Assembly (NCBI GenBank): GCA_002320285.1
Contig: DCKE01000019.1
Coordinates: 158,609-222,608, forward strand
Reading direction: 5' to 3'
DNA from: Flavobacteriaceae bacterium UBA1682
GTDB lineage: Bacteria > Bacteroidota > Bacteroidia > Flavobacteriales > Flavobacteriaceae
DNA length: 64,000 nt
Positions 53,475 through 62,008 of this stretch are shown piece by piece. A program made the translations under genes and the position numbers. Within the stretch, counting starts at the first letter, position 1; each line of letters begins with the position of its first letter. Below the pieces are notes generated by a model that worked only from the letters and a program-made list of their open reading frames with translations, had not been told where the DNA came from and made no database searches.

Positions 53475-55421
53475 TTATAACTCTAATACTATAAACTCAC
53501 TTCGTCTGTTTTCTTCATGTTCGGCCTCAGTACATTTAACGCCATTACGACAGTTATTAATCAGCTGTGTTTCACCGTAACCTTTGCCGCTTAACCTTGA
53601 TTTCTCAATACCTTCATTGACCATCCATTGAATGGTCGATTTAGCTCGTTGATCTGATAAATTCAGGTTGTAGGAATCTTTCCCTCGGCTATCAGTATGC
53701 GAGCGTACATCAATTTTCATTTTTGGATATTGGTTTAATACCATAACTACTTTAGTCAACTCTAAAGCAGCATCGGAACGGATATTTGACTTATCGTAAT
53801 CAAAATAAATCGGTTCAAGCTGTAAAATTTTAAACAAGTCATCGCCTTTTTTAACTTCGATTCTCGCATTTTCCAAGCCAAAATCTACTTGAGTTATGCC
53901 TTTATTTTTGGCTAAGTCAACCGTAACCTCAGCCGTGTTGAATTCTTCGATACTGGCGTTTATTCGGTAACGATTTCCACAGATTAGATCTTCGAATCGG
54001 TACCTACCATCAGCAGTAGTTTTGGTTTCGGCAATTTTATCGAAGTCCCTATTGTATAAAACCAATATAGCATTTACCAATGCCTTATTGGTTTTCTTAT
54101 CGTAAACTAAACCTTCTATGGTTTGCAGACAATCTAAAGTTAATCGACGTGATTCTACAAACGCATAAATATCATCGCTTCCCTCTCCATTTGGTCGATT
54201 CGAACTCAAAAAACCCTTGCGCGTTTTGGAATTGATATAGTAGGCGAAATCATCTAAACTACTATTTGCAGGAGCTCCGATATTTTGTATTTCAGTAAAA
54301 CTACCGTCAGCATTAATTTTTGTTGCATAAATGTCCAGTCCTCCCAATCCTGGACGACCATCTGTAGAAAAATACAATTCATTATCTACCGTTATAAACG
54401 GAAAACTCTCTCTACCTTCCGTATTGATTTGCTCGCCCAAATTAACAGGTTCACCAAAGTTACCGTTATAACCGATGGGTACTTTATACAGATCCGACTG
54501 ACCGAAACCTCCCTCTCTATCCGAAACAAAGTACATCCACTTTCCATCAGCAGTTAAAGCCGGATGTGCCGTACTGTACTGATCTGAATTAAACGATAAA
54601 GCCTGCTCGTCAATCCATTTTCCATCTTTACTCGTTGCCTTATAAATCTTTAGTAAGGTAGTGCCCTTAAGATCACGACCTCTCTTTCCCTTTAAATAGT
54701 TGTTTCGCGTAAAATACATCGTTTGTCCATCTTTGCTAAAAACGGGAGTGGATTCATTAAATCGGGACTTAATACTATTTGAAAATGGTTTCACTTCACT
54801 CAAACTACCATCGGGTTCTATATCAGCCGTGTATAAACTGGTAAAAGAATCCCCTGTCCAAGAATGCAGCTTTTTAGAAACCGATCCCGTATCTCTAGCT
54901 GAAGCAAAAACCAATTGATCTCTATAAACGGTACTTCCGTAGTCGGAATATTTGGTATTGATGTTCAACTTATTGATGAGATATCGACCGGAATTCATCT
55001 TGATTAATTCTAGGTAATCCTTATTTTCTTGATATAGTAGTGCTCTCTGATCTGCATTTTCTCTGGTTTTAAACAATTTTAATTGGATATCAGATTCTTC
55101 GTATTCCCCAACTGATTTCAGAGTTTGCGCATATCGATAATAGTATTCCGCCGGTAAATAATCATTTTTCACGAATCCAAAAAGCTTAGCGTACCATTTA
55201 TTGGCTTCCACTAAATTCCCATTAAAATAATACGAATCTGCTAAATTTCGAAACAAACTCTGCGATTCATGACCGCGTTTGGCTACATATTCATAAATTT
55301 TAATAGCCTCTATATGAGCCAGTTCATCAACCATTCTTTCAGCTCGTTTGACTTGTGCATTAGCAAAAATGCTTATTAATAAAACTCCAAGTACTACTGC
55401 TTTACCCATTTTTTTTTTCAT
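53475..55421 (-). CDS. OmpA-family protein with TPR, PD40 propeller and CarboxypepD-like domain (PorE-like)
   Basis: 648 residues with a signal peptide (1-22, ending FANAQ). In order: TPR-like region (about 25-150), WD40/PD40 beta-propeller (about 160-420, e.g. STPVFSKDGQTMYFTRNN and HPALTADGKWMYFVSDREGG), a CarboxypepD_reg-like beta domain (about 430-520, VYDKKTNKALVNAILVLYNR), and a C-terminal OmpA peptidoglycan-binding domain (about 540-648, IYFDYDKSNIRSDAALELTK). This is the layout of PorE-type proteins and of OmpA partners of PorP/SprF. It should bind peptidoglycan and link it to the outer-membrane partner. It is the last gene of a three-gene operon (11-bp gap). Confidence 0.9.
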   Translation of the reverse strand: MKKKMGKAVVLGVLLISIFANAQVKRAERMVDELAHIEAIKIYEYVAKRGHESQSLFRNLADSYYFNGNLVEANKWYAKLFGFVKNDYLPAEYYYRYAQTLKSVGEYEESDIQLKLFKTRENADQRALLYQENKDYLELIKMNSGRYLINKLNINTKYSDYGSTVYRDQLVFASARDTGSVSKKLHSWTGDSFTSLYTADIEPDGSLSEVKPFSNSIKSRFNESTPVFSKDGQTMYFTRNNYLKGKRGRDLKGTTLLKIYKATSKDGKWIDEQALSFNSDQYSTAHPALTADGKWMYFVSDREGGFGQSDLYKVPIGYNGNFGEPVNLGEQINTEGRESFPFITVDNELYFSTDGRPGLGGLDIYATKINADGSFTEIQNIGAPANSSLDDFAYYINSKTRKGFLSSNRPNGEGSDDIYAFVESRRLTLDCLQTIEGLVYDKKTNKALVNAILVLYNRDFDKIAETKTTADGRYRFEDLICGNRYRINASIEEFNTAEVTVDLAKNKGITQVDFGLENARIEVKKGDDLFKILQLEPIYFDYDKSNIRSDAALELTKVVMVLNQYPKMKIDVRSHTDSRGKDSYNLNLSDQRAKSTIQWMVNEGIEKSRLSGKGYGETQLINNCRNGVKCTEAEHEENRRSEFIVLEL

Positions 55422-55432
55422 TACATAGCTAA

Positions 55433-56365
55433 TTAGAAGAATCTCGGGCTCGTGATCCGGTTAAATCGATTAAACAATTCAAATCGCATAAACAATTCAT
55501 GTGAGCCAGAAGTGTAGTTTTCCAATCTTGTGGCTCCATAGTCGTAGGCATAACCAATAAATAGACCATCGCTAACTTGAAACCCAGCGAGTCCACTAAC
55601 AGCAGCATCCCATCTGTAAGCTCCACCTATAACAATACGTTCATTAATTATAAAGTTGGCCGTAAAATCCACTTGTAATGGTGCTCCAGTAACCGCTTTA
55701 ATCATAAATGCGGGCTTAAATTTCACATCATAACTCATGTCAAAGACATGTCCTCCGATCAAATAAAAATTCATTTTCTGTTTTAGCATCGTCAAATTTT
55801 CGTCGCTATATCGATCGGTTTCCAAGAAGTTGGGTATTGAAAAACCGAGGTAATTCTTGTCGGAGCGCAAATATAAACCCGCTCCTATATTTGGACTAAA
55901 TTTATCACTGACATTCTCTTCAAAGACAACGTCGTTAGGGTGAAAGATGTTTAATTTTGAATATTCTACATTAAGTAAATTCACTGAAGCTTTTAGTCCG
56001 AAAGACAATTTGTAATCGTCATTCAAATCTACGGTATAAGAGAGGTCGGCAGAGAGGGTGTTTTCATCCATCACTCCGATATGATCGTTAGTAAACGAAA
56101 CTCCCATTCCCAAACGCGATTGTCCCAAGGGAGAATGAAGAGACATATTAGCGGTTTTAGGCGCCCCATCTAGTCCAACCCATTGTGTTCGATACATTCC
56201 ATAGATACTCATGACTCCACGAGACCCAGCATAAGCCGGATTTATGCTAATTGTATTATACATATACTGGGTGTATTGCGAATCTTGCTGTGCATAAGAA
56301 GCAGTCACTCCTCCTAACATCAGCCCTCCCAGTACCAAAGTTTTTATATTTTTTAGTATTTTCAT
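55433..56365 (-). CDS. PorP/SprF family type IX secretion system membrane protein
   Basis: 310 residues with a signal peptide (1-25, ending SYAQQ). The family motif QYMYNTISINPAYAGSRG is at about 33-50. Repeated amphipathic beta-strands follow (for example GAGLYLRSDKNYLGFSIPNF), and GYAYDYGATRLENYTSGSHEL near the end is typical. It is predicted to be an outer-membrane beta-barrel. SprF-like proteins help export or anchor the CHU_C-domain adhesin encoded with them, here the gene 10 bp upstream. The OmpA/PD40 partner follows after 11 bp. Confidence 0.93.
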   Translation of the reverse strand: MKILKNIKTLVLGGLMLGGVTASYAQQDSQYTQYMYNTISINPAYAGSRGVMSIYGMYRTQWVGLDGAPKTANMSLHSPLGQSRLGMGVSFTNDHIGVMDENTLSADLSYTVDLNDDYKLSFGLKASVNLLNVEYSKLNIFHPNDVVFEENVSDKFSPNIGAGLYLRSDKNYLGFSIPNFLETDRYSDENLTMLKQKMNFYLIGGHVFDMSYDVKFKPAFMIKAVTGAPLQVDFTANFIINERIVIGGAYRWDAAVSGLAGFQVSDGLFIGYAYDYGATRLENYTSGSHELFMRFELFNRFNRITSPRFF

Positions 56366-56375
56366 CGCTGTTGTT

Positions 56376-57611
56376 TTAGTTATTCTCTAAGTGTAAATAC
56401 CCCGTTTTTTTATTGGTTGTAGTTCCTGATTTATCGGTAAATTCATAATTAATGATGTAGAAATAAGTACCTGTAGGTAATTTTTGATTTTTATCCATCG
56501 TCACTCTACCATCAGAAACCCCTGTAAAGACGTTATTATTAGTACCGTAATTTTTAGTATCAAACACCTTTATTCCCCATCGGTTAAATATCTGTACACT
56601 GTTGTTCGGAAACTTGTTGATATTATCAATAAGAAAGTAGTCGTTAAGACCATCTCCATTTGGAGAAACGGCGTTATAAATCAATAAACTCATGTCATTT
56701 TTAACCGTCCCTAAGGTAAAAACTCCGTAGCCATCGACCTGAGTAGGTGTAGTGACGGTTTTGCTTGCTAAATCGACGACACCACCTTCATCCACCCATA
56801 TTTTCAACCCCACATCCCATCTCAGTATACGCAATTCCGTTTCTGCATTAACCAATAATTCGATTGGTGTCGTTCTCGAATCCCAACTCAGTGTTAGTAT
56901 GATATCGGAATTCCCTCCTTCTTTTTCAATAGTCCAGTATTCCGCATTATTTATCTGTTGAATAACATTCATCTTGTCCTTATGAGGATGAGCTAAATTT
57001 GAGTTTTTAAAATAATATTTACCTAAATAATTCCCTTTTAAATCGGGTTGTGAGGATATTTCAGCAAAACGGTATATTCCTTTATTCCCAATCGGAAACA
57101 CAAAATTCTCTCTACCTATTTTCTCGACTTTTCCGTTGACGTGGCTATAGTCTGAAACATTTATCGGTTTGGCATTGGGTTGAAAAACCAAGGATCCTTC
57201 CACATCATCGACATCAATGATGCCCTCCTTGAAATTGGCTGTACCAAAAATACTGATGTCATTTCTTAGTTCAAAAGTTCGTAAAGCTCCTGAATTATTA
57301 AATAAAACATCATAAAATTCACTGCTAGCGGAGCCGAGAAAATATTGAATACCATTGCTCGATTCTTGTGGTTGAAAAACAGCGTATGACGTCTTACGCT
57401 TTTCGTCGAAGGTATATAAGCCGTTATTGGTAAAATCGGCATAAAAATAGAAAGTTCCATCGTTTTGAACTGCGGCTTCTTTCTCGTTGATAAAAGAATA
57501 TTGGGTAGAAACGTCGGTCATTGGCAATATAGTAAATATCCCCTCATTAACAGTCTGCCCAAATCCCAAACTACAACTTAAAGAAAAAAAGCATATATAT
57601 TTTTTTTTCAT
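56376..57611 (-). CDS. Gliding-motility-associated (CHU_C, T9SS type B) cargo protein
   Basis: 411 residues with a signal peptide (1-18, ending LGFGQ), short for this class, whose members often exceed 1000. The N-terminal 300 residues are beta-rich with unknown role (FYDVLFNNSGALRTFELRND, VFPIGNKGIYRFAEI). The C-terminal about 100 residues form the CHU_C domain: AVSPNGDGLNDYFLIDNINK, VQIFNRWGIKVFDTKNYG and LPTGTYFYIINYEF. This type B signal is handled by PorP/SprF-type partners, which are the next gene 10 bp downstream. It may be a compact adhesin for this dedicated export unit. Confidence 0.9.
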   Translation of the reverse strand: MKKKYICFFSLSCSLGFGQTVNEGIFTILPMTDVSTQYSFINEKEAAVQNDGTFYFYADFTNNGLYTFDEKRKTSYAVFQPQESSNGIQYFLGSASSEFYDVLFNNSGALRTFELRNDISIFGTANFKEGIIDVDDVEGSLVFQPNAKPINVSDYSHVNGKVEKIGRENFVFPIGNKGIYRFAEISSQPDLKGNYLGKYYFKNSNLAHPHKDKMNVIQQINNAEYWTIEKEGGNSDIILTLSWDSRTTPIELLVNAETELRILRWDVGLKIWVDEGGVVDLASKTVTTPTQVDGYGVFTLGTVKNDMSLLIYNAVSPNGDGLNDYFLIDNINKFPNNSVQIFNRWGIKVFDTKNYGTNNNVFTGVSDGRVTMDKNQKLPTGTYFYIINYEFTDKSGTTTNKKTGYLHLENN

Positions 57612-57874
57612 AAATATCTTATTTATTTTTTTATAATAATTGATAGCCCGCTAAACAGTTACAGCGTTACTACTGCAGCAAAAACGCAACAAGATCGCAA
57701 GTCGGTATATCCGCCAAACCAGCTACTTAGACTTTATATTTAATTTTCCTTTCGCCATACCGTCACTAAGAGAATTGATCCCTTACACTAAGAAAATAAA
57801 ATCAAATCGTACTGCTATTCAAGTTGCTTAAAAACAGGCATTTCAGCCGTTTGTAACTGTTGCTATAATGCTAT

Positions 57875-58483
57875 TTATTTGATTACAAATACCACATTCA
57901 TGTGCGAACTGTAATTGGATTCTTTTAAGATTTTATACGACATTTTTCCGTCTGCAGTGATTTCATCAATTTGAATAACAGTGTTATCATAGTAGGAGAT
58001 ATAATAGTAAAAATCAGTTGGGTTAGGGAAATATTCAATAGAAGCCGGAGAACCAGGACTATTTGATATTGGTGTCATAAACTGATTTTTATATGTGGCA
58101 TATAGATCCAACGGCTTTGCAACAGTACCAACAATGGAAGTGTCAATAGTCATGGCTGGTAAGTAAAAAAAACTGCTGTGTTTGTCTTTGACCGACAGAC
58201 ATACCCACACTGGCTTAAATGGTGTACCCGAATTTTGTGAAATGCATTTGTTCGTAGTATCATAGACCAATAAACCGACAGAAGGTGTATTAATAGCGTT
58301 TTTTTGAGTTTCAGTCATTCTAGGAATTAAAATCCCTGCCGCATTGTTTACCACATCTAAAGCTGCACTGGGATCTGGATCCACAGTTCCGATACCTGTA
58401 CCGCTGACTTGTGAAAATACAGGTGTTACAATAAACAATAAAGAAAATGTTATTAAGAGCGTTATAATTTTAGTTTGTTTCAT
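57875..58483 (-). CDS. Small secreted GIGT-head protein, paralogue A
   Basis: 202 residues with a signal peptide (1-24, ending PVFSQ) and head GIGTVDPDPSAALDVVNNAA, then GILIPRMTETQKNAI and LVYDTTNKCISQNSGTP. The C-terminal 100 residues carry the landmark FYLPAMTIDTS, YATYKNQFMTPI, then FYYYISYYDNTVI and end MNVVFVIK. One Cys pair (CISQ and WVCL) is shared with the 59556 copy and missing in the 58800 copy. It has its own promoter with the 33-bp upstream element. It probably has a surface role; function unknown. Confidence 0.8.
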   Translation of the reverse strand: MKQTKIITLLITFSLLFIVTPVFSQVSGTGIGTVDPDPSAALDVVNNAAGILIPRMTETQKNAINTPSVGLLVYDTTNKCISQNSGTPFKPVWVCLSVKDKHSSFFYLPAMTIDTSIVGTVAKPLDLYATYKNQFMTPISNSPGSPASIEYFPNPTDFYYYISYYDNTVIQIDEITADGKMSYKILKESNYSSHMNVVFVIK

Positions 58484-58799
58484 AATTTATTTTTTTGTGT
58501 ACCAATCGTAGTTACTATACGAATTGAGCTTTCTTATAAATTTTTATTTGTAGTAAAAGGTCGATGGTGAGTTCCACGCCTTCTGTGATTTTGTGCTAAT
58601 AATTGCAAAACTACGGCGTTCTGTTTTCGTAGAACTATCCTATTAGAACACAAAACCTATATAAAAAGGCGTTCTTTTAAAAAGAAGATCTCAAGTATTG
58701 CTAAGGCACTATTATTAAGAGCTTTTGACAAGCGACAAAGACGGTGTCTATATGCATTTTTACCTTATTCAAATAATGTTCACTCAAGTAAGCAATCCC
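58484..58799. other. Promoter region between surface genes
   Basis: 316 bp holding the -7 box (58606-58613) and the conserved upstream element (58639-58671) of the 58483 gene. Nothing else is recognised. Confidence 0.5.
58606..58671 (-). promoter_or_regulatory. Promoter with 33-bp conserved upstream element, copy 1
   Basis: On the minus strand the -7 box TAGTTTTG (58613-58606) has no clear -33 TTG. The conserved element (58639-58671; plus-strand core ACAAAACCTATATAAAAAGG) begins 26 nt upstream of the box and matches copy 2 at 32 of 33 positions. Flanking AGAAC (58631-58635) and GTTCT (58671-58675) are inverted repeats. The weak -33 plus fixed upstream site suggests an activator. Confidence 0.65.
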
Positions 58800-59387
58800 T
58801 TATCTGGCAACAAATACGATATTGACATAGGAATCGTAATTTGCTTTTTTAAGCACCGTATAGTTTAAAACTCCTTCTTTGCTAAAACTGTTTACTTTAA
58901 TGATAGTCGGATCGTAATAGGTAATATAATAATACAAATCGGTCGGATTTGCATAATAATCTATGGTATTAGGAGCGCCATTACTTTTAAACATCGGTTG
59001 TTTAAATTGATTTTTATATTCCGTAAATAAATCGATTTTCAGGTTCGTTCCCACCACCTGAGTTGGGATGGTAATCGATGGCATATAAAAAGATTGTTTG
59101 TTAAACAGCGTTAATCTGTCCCATATTGGATAATCTTCCGTTCCTATGTTTTGAGATACCGAATTTTGGTCGGTATCAAAAACCAACAAACTGTGTGCAG
59201 GACGTTTAATCGCTTTTTTCTCTGCTGTTGTTAATCTGGGAATCAGTAGCCCCTTGTCGACACTTTTTATTTCTAATGCCGAACTAACTTCAGCCATCGG
59301 TGTTAAAATACCTACTTGTGCCTGTAGGTGATAATTAGCCAATAATAGCAAGCCTAAAATTTGGAGTTTACTTATTTTTTTTATCAT
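58800..59387 (-). CDS. Small secreted GIGT-head protein, paralogue B
   Basis: 195 residues with a signal peptide (1-23, ending YHLQAQ) and the head VGILTPMAEVSSALEI, a degenerate form of GIGT-P-AL-V. Next come LLIPRLTTAEKKAIKRP and the same C-terminal domain (FYMPSITIPTQVVG, LFTEYKNQFKQPMFKSNGAP, LYYYITYYDPTII, VNIVFVAR). It lacks the Cys pair of the other two. It has no recognisable promoter of its own in the 168-bp gap, so it probably shares a transcript with the 59556 gene. Function unknown. Confidence 0.78.
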   Translation of the reverse strand: MIKKISKLQILGLLLLANYHLQAQVGILTPMAEVSSALEIKSVDKGLLIPRLTTAEKKAIKRPAHSLLVFDTDQNSVSQNIGTEDYPIWDRLTLFNKQSFYMPSITIPTQVVGTNLKIDLFTEYKNQFKQPMFKSNGAPNTIDYYANPTDLYYYITYYDPTIIKVNSFSKEGVLNYTVLKKANYDSYVNIVFVAR

Positions 59388-59555
59388 GATCTTATATTTT
59401 GATTTCTACTTTCTCTATCACAAATTGTCGTATGCGATGGAATCATCACTCAGCATAATATACTGTATTGACTAAGGTGGTAACGATTCCACTATTTTCA
59501 ACAACTATAATTAGAAAAATTATCTTGAAGGTTTTTGCTGAAAATTTTATTGATA

Positions 59556-60161
59556 TTACTTCAGTACAAATAGCACATTGATAAAAGTGTTGTAGTCGGA
59601 TTCTTTGATAATTCTATAATCGATAGTTCCGATGCTACTTATCCCAAAGACGTCAAAAACAGTCTTATCGTATTGAAGTATATAATAGTATAAATCGGTT
59701 GCTTTCGGAAAATATGGAATAGCACCGGGTGCGCCATCGCTTTTTGCTGCGGGCTTACTGAATTGTTGTTTATAGGCCCCATATAAATCTAATCGCCCAT
59801 CACTATGTATTTTAGAAGCGTCAACGGCTATAGAAGGCATATAAAAAAAACTGTTTTGCGTATCTTTTTGGACTAAACACACCCATGTTGGTGCCTCAGG
59901 AGTTCCTGTATTTTGAGAAATACACTTGTTTGTTTTATCATAAACTAGCAATCCGGTAGCTGGCGCAATTATTGCATTTTTTTGGGTGACATCCATTCTT
60001 GGAATTAGAATTCCAGCCGTGGTATTGACGACATCTAAAGCTGCACTGGGGTGTGGTTTTAGGGTGCCTAAACCCGTTCCATCAACTTGTGAAAATAGCG
60101 GTGTTGCTATTAAAAATAATACGCAGTTTGTTAGTAGCGTTAAAAAGTTAGTTTTTATCAT
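59556..60161 (-). CDS. Small secreted GIGT-head protein, paralogue C
   Basis: 201 residues with a signal peptide (1-25, ending TPLFSQ) and head GLGTLKPHPSAALDVVNTTA, closest to paralogue A. It shares ILIPRMDVTQKNAI, CISQNTGTPEAPTWVCL and the C-terminal pattern FYMPSIAVDAS, YGAYKQQFSKPAAKSDGAPG, LYYYILQYDKTVF and INVLFVLK. It is the first gene of the transcript, with a promoter at 60290-60297 preceded by the 33-bp element. Three copies with conserved endings point to a repeating surface unit, perhaps a pilus or sheath subunit (inference). Confidence 0.8.
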   Translation of the reverse strand: MIKTNFLTLLTNCVLFLIATPLFSQVDGTGLGTLKPHPSAALDVVNTTAGILIPRMDVTQKNAIIAPATGLLVYDKTNKCISQNTGTPEAPTWVCLVQKDTQNSFFYMPSIAVDASKIHSDGRLDLYGAYKQQFSKPAAKSDGAPGAIPYFPKATDLYYYILQYDKTVFDVFGISSIGTIDYRIIKESDYNTFINVLFVLK

Positions 60162-60289
60162 AATTGTGATTTTAGTTCATTCCTTGCGATTCTTAGCTTG
60201 TTTTTAGCATAACCCAAAAATTTATTTTAGTATTTCACTAATCGATTGGTATTGCAAAACATCATATATTACCCTTAATTAAACCATTA

Positions 60290-60355
60290 CAAAATTATAG
60301 CAACCTACTTATATGAAACCACCCTATTAAAACACAAAACCTATATAAAAAGGCG
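60290..60355 (-). promoter_or_regulatory. Promoter with 33-bp conserved upstream element, copy 2
   Basis: On the minus strand the -7 box TAATTTTG (60297-60290). The element (60323-60355) starts exactly 26 nt upstream and matches copy 1 at 32 of 33 positions. Flanking inverted repeats are ACCACCC (60318-60324) and GGGTGGT (60355-60361), different in sequence from those around copy 1. Confidence 0.65.
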
Positions 60356-60445
60356 GGTGGTAGACCTCTGAAATTTCAATCTTAGCATTTTTATATCGTA
60401 TAGTTTTAATAGGAAACTCCCTATTCAGTATACATTGAATGGCAC

Positions 60446-61936
60446 TTAATTTTTATTTAATAGCTCTTGACGGAACATGCGATTGGATCTTATACTACAG
60501 TCGGTAATGTTCATCTCAAAACTCGTTGGAGATAAAGCAGTTGTGCCTTTATAAGGAGTAACTTTTATGGTATACTTTCCTGAATTTGGATATAAGTGAT
60601 AGATTTTATAATCCGTAGTTCCATGAACAAATATTTGCTCTTTCGTTGCCGAACCGTCTCCAAAATCCCAAACCAATCTAGTTGGTTCTTTGCCTGCGCT
60701 TATTGCTATACTTACCGCAAGTTTAGCCTCATAACCGGCACAGGAAAACGGTATAGCTTGAGGAGCGATTGAAAGAAATGACATCGCGAAATTGGGAAGA
60801 CCATATACGGAACTACCCCTTAGGAAAGCATTGAATACTCTAACGTCATTCCCTCCTTCGTCGGGATCGGTGATGACAATTAAGCGTTTCTCGTATTCTG
60901 CTGTTCCCGTGTAAAATATTCCATAAACTCTTTTGTCCGGACCAAGGCGGTAATTAATGGCGGTGGGTGCTAAAGTTGATAAGTTGACATCGCCAGCCCT
61001 TAGATCTGAATATTTAATTTTAAAACTAGTTTTAATATTTCCTAAGTTGGTATTTCCAATATAGAGATATTCTCCATTTGCTGAGAAAGTTCCTCCATAT
61101 AGAAAAGTTGCATCAGGCTTTACCAACTTTAGTCTGATATCAGAAATTATCCCCGTATTTGCATCGAAATCAGTAGATATTATAGTTGCTATTTGCGAAC
61201 AAAAATTAACTAATTTGGAACGATCTACAGACACGATCAGTTCCCCAACATAACCTCCTAACATGAGCCCCTTTACAATCGGTAATGTTGGAGTCTTATA
61301 CATGATAGGATTTACTGAGAATCCTTGGTCGGTCAACTCCCAAACATAAAAGTAATCACCAGTACGATGAATCAACCAATAATCAATTCCATTCTTATGC
61401 GGCACCACCGTTACATTTTCTGCACAAATTCCATCTTTTAATAGGCTGTTTTTCGTATTCAGTTCCACAGATCCCAAATCATTGGGATCATTGACATCCA
61501 TATTAACTACTGAATAACGAAGCCCAGCAGCTGGTTTTTCCTGAGATGCCATAGTAACCACATAAAATTTATTGGGATTGTTTGGAGCCGGAACTACGAT
61601 CCCAGATTGAGTTGCAGTAGGTTCCCCAAGTAATCCAGTTCCATTTTTCATCACTTGATTATTCTTGTTATAGACAGTGCGTCCATCCGAAGACATCAGT
61701 AAATTCCCATTATGATCCGACAAGGTAAAACAACCTTCAACCGTATAAAGTGGACCTACAACTGGATTAGGTAGACCTGAAGTAAGTTTTCCCTCTTGTG
61801 AGGTAGCGTTTATGGTAGCATTAAAATCTAATCCGCCATTATAACCAAAATACCACCAGTTCATTTCCTTTTGAGCTTGCATATTTGATGGAATTAGACA
61901 CAAACACAACAGTATCCAACAAATTTTCTTTTTCAT
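60446..61936 (-). CDS. Secreted beta-propeller-PKD protein, paralogue 1
   Basis: 496 residues from the ATG at 61936, giving the signal peptide MKKKICWILLCLCLIPSNMQ. The alternative start at 61972 adds 12 residues before it. The N-terminal about 390 residues match the seven-bladed propeller-like module found in large gliding proteins (NWWYFGYNGGLDFN, EGCFTLSDHNGNLLMSSDG, YNKNNQVMKNGTGLLG, TQSGIVVPAP). A PKD domain follows (about 400-475, LVWDFGDGSATKEQI). The CHU_C sorting domain that usually ends this family is absent; the protein stops after DCSIRSNRMFRQELLNKN. It is second in an operon. Confidence 0.85.
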   Translation of the reverse strand: MKKKICWILLCLCLIPSNMQAQKEMNWWYFGYNGGLDFNATINATSQEGKLTSGLPNPVVGPLYTVEGCFTLSDHNGNLLMSSDGRTVYNKNNQVMKNGTGLLGEPTATQSGIVVPAPNNPNKFYVVTMASQEKPAAGLRYSVVNMDVNDPNDLGSVELNTKNSLLKDGICAENVTVVPHKNGIDYWLIHRTGDYFYVWELTDQGFSVNPIMYKTPTLPIVKGLMLGGYVGELIVSVDRSKLVNFCSQIATIISTDFDANTGIISDIRLKLVKPDATFLYGGTFSANGEYLYIGNTNLGNIKTSFKIKYSDLRAGDVNLSTLAPTAINYRLGPDKRVYGIFYTGTAEYEKRLIVITDPDEGGNDVRVFNAFLRGSSVYGLPNFAMSFLSIAPQAIPFSCAGYEAKLAVSIAISAGKEPTRLVWDFGDGSATKEQIFVHGTTDYKIYHLYPNSGKYTIKVTPYKGTTALSPTSFEMNITDCSIRSNRMFRQELLNKN

Positions 61937-62008
61937 TTTTTTCGATTTTATAAGATTTTTATATCTGTGCAATTGCTATTTTTTAGCGGTAGTATCTAAC
62001 TCGATTAT

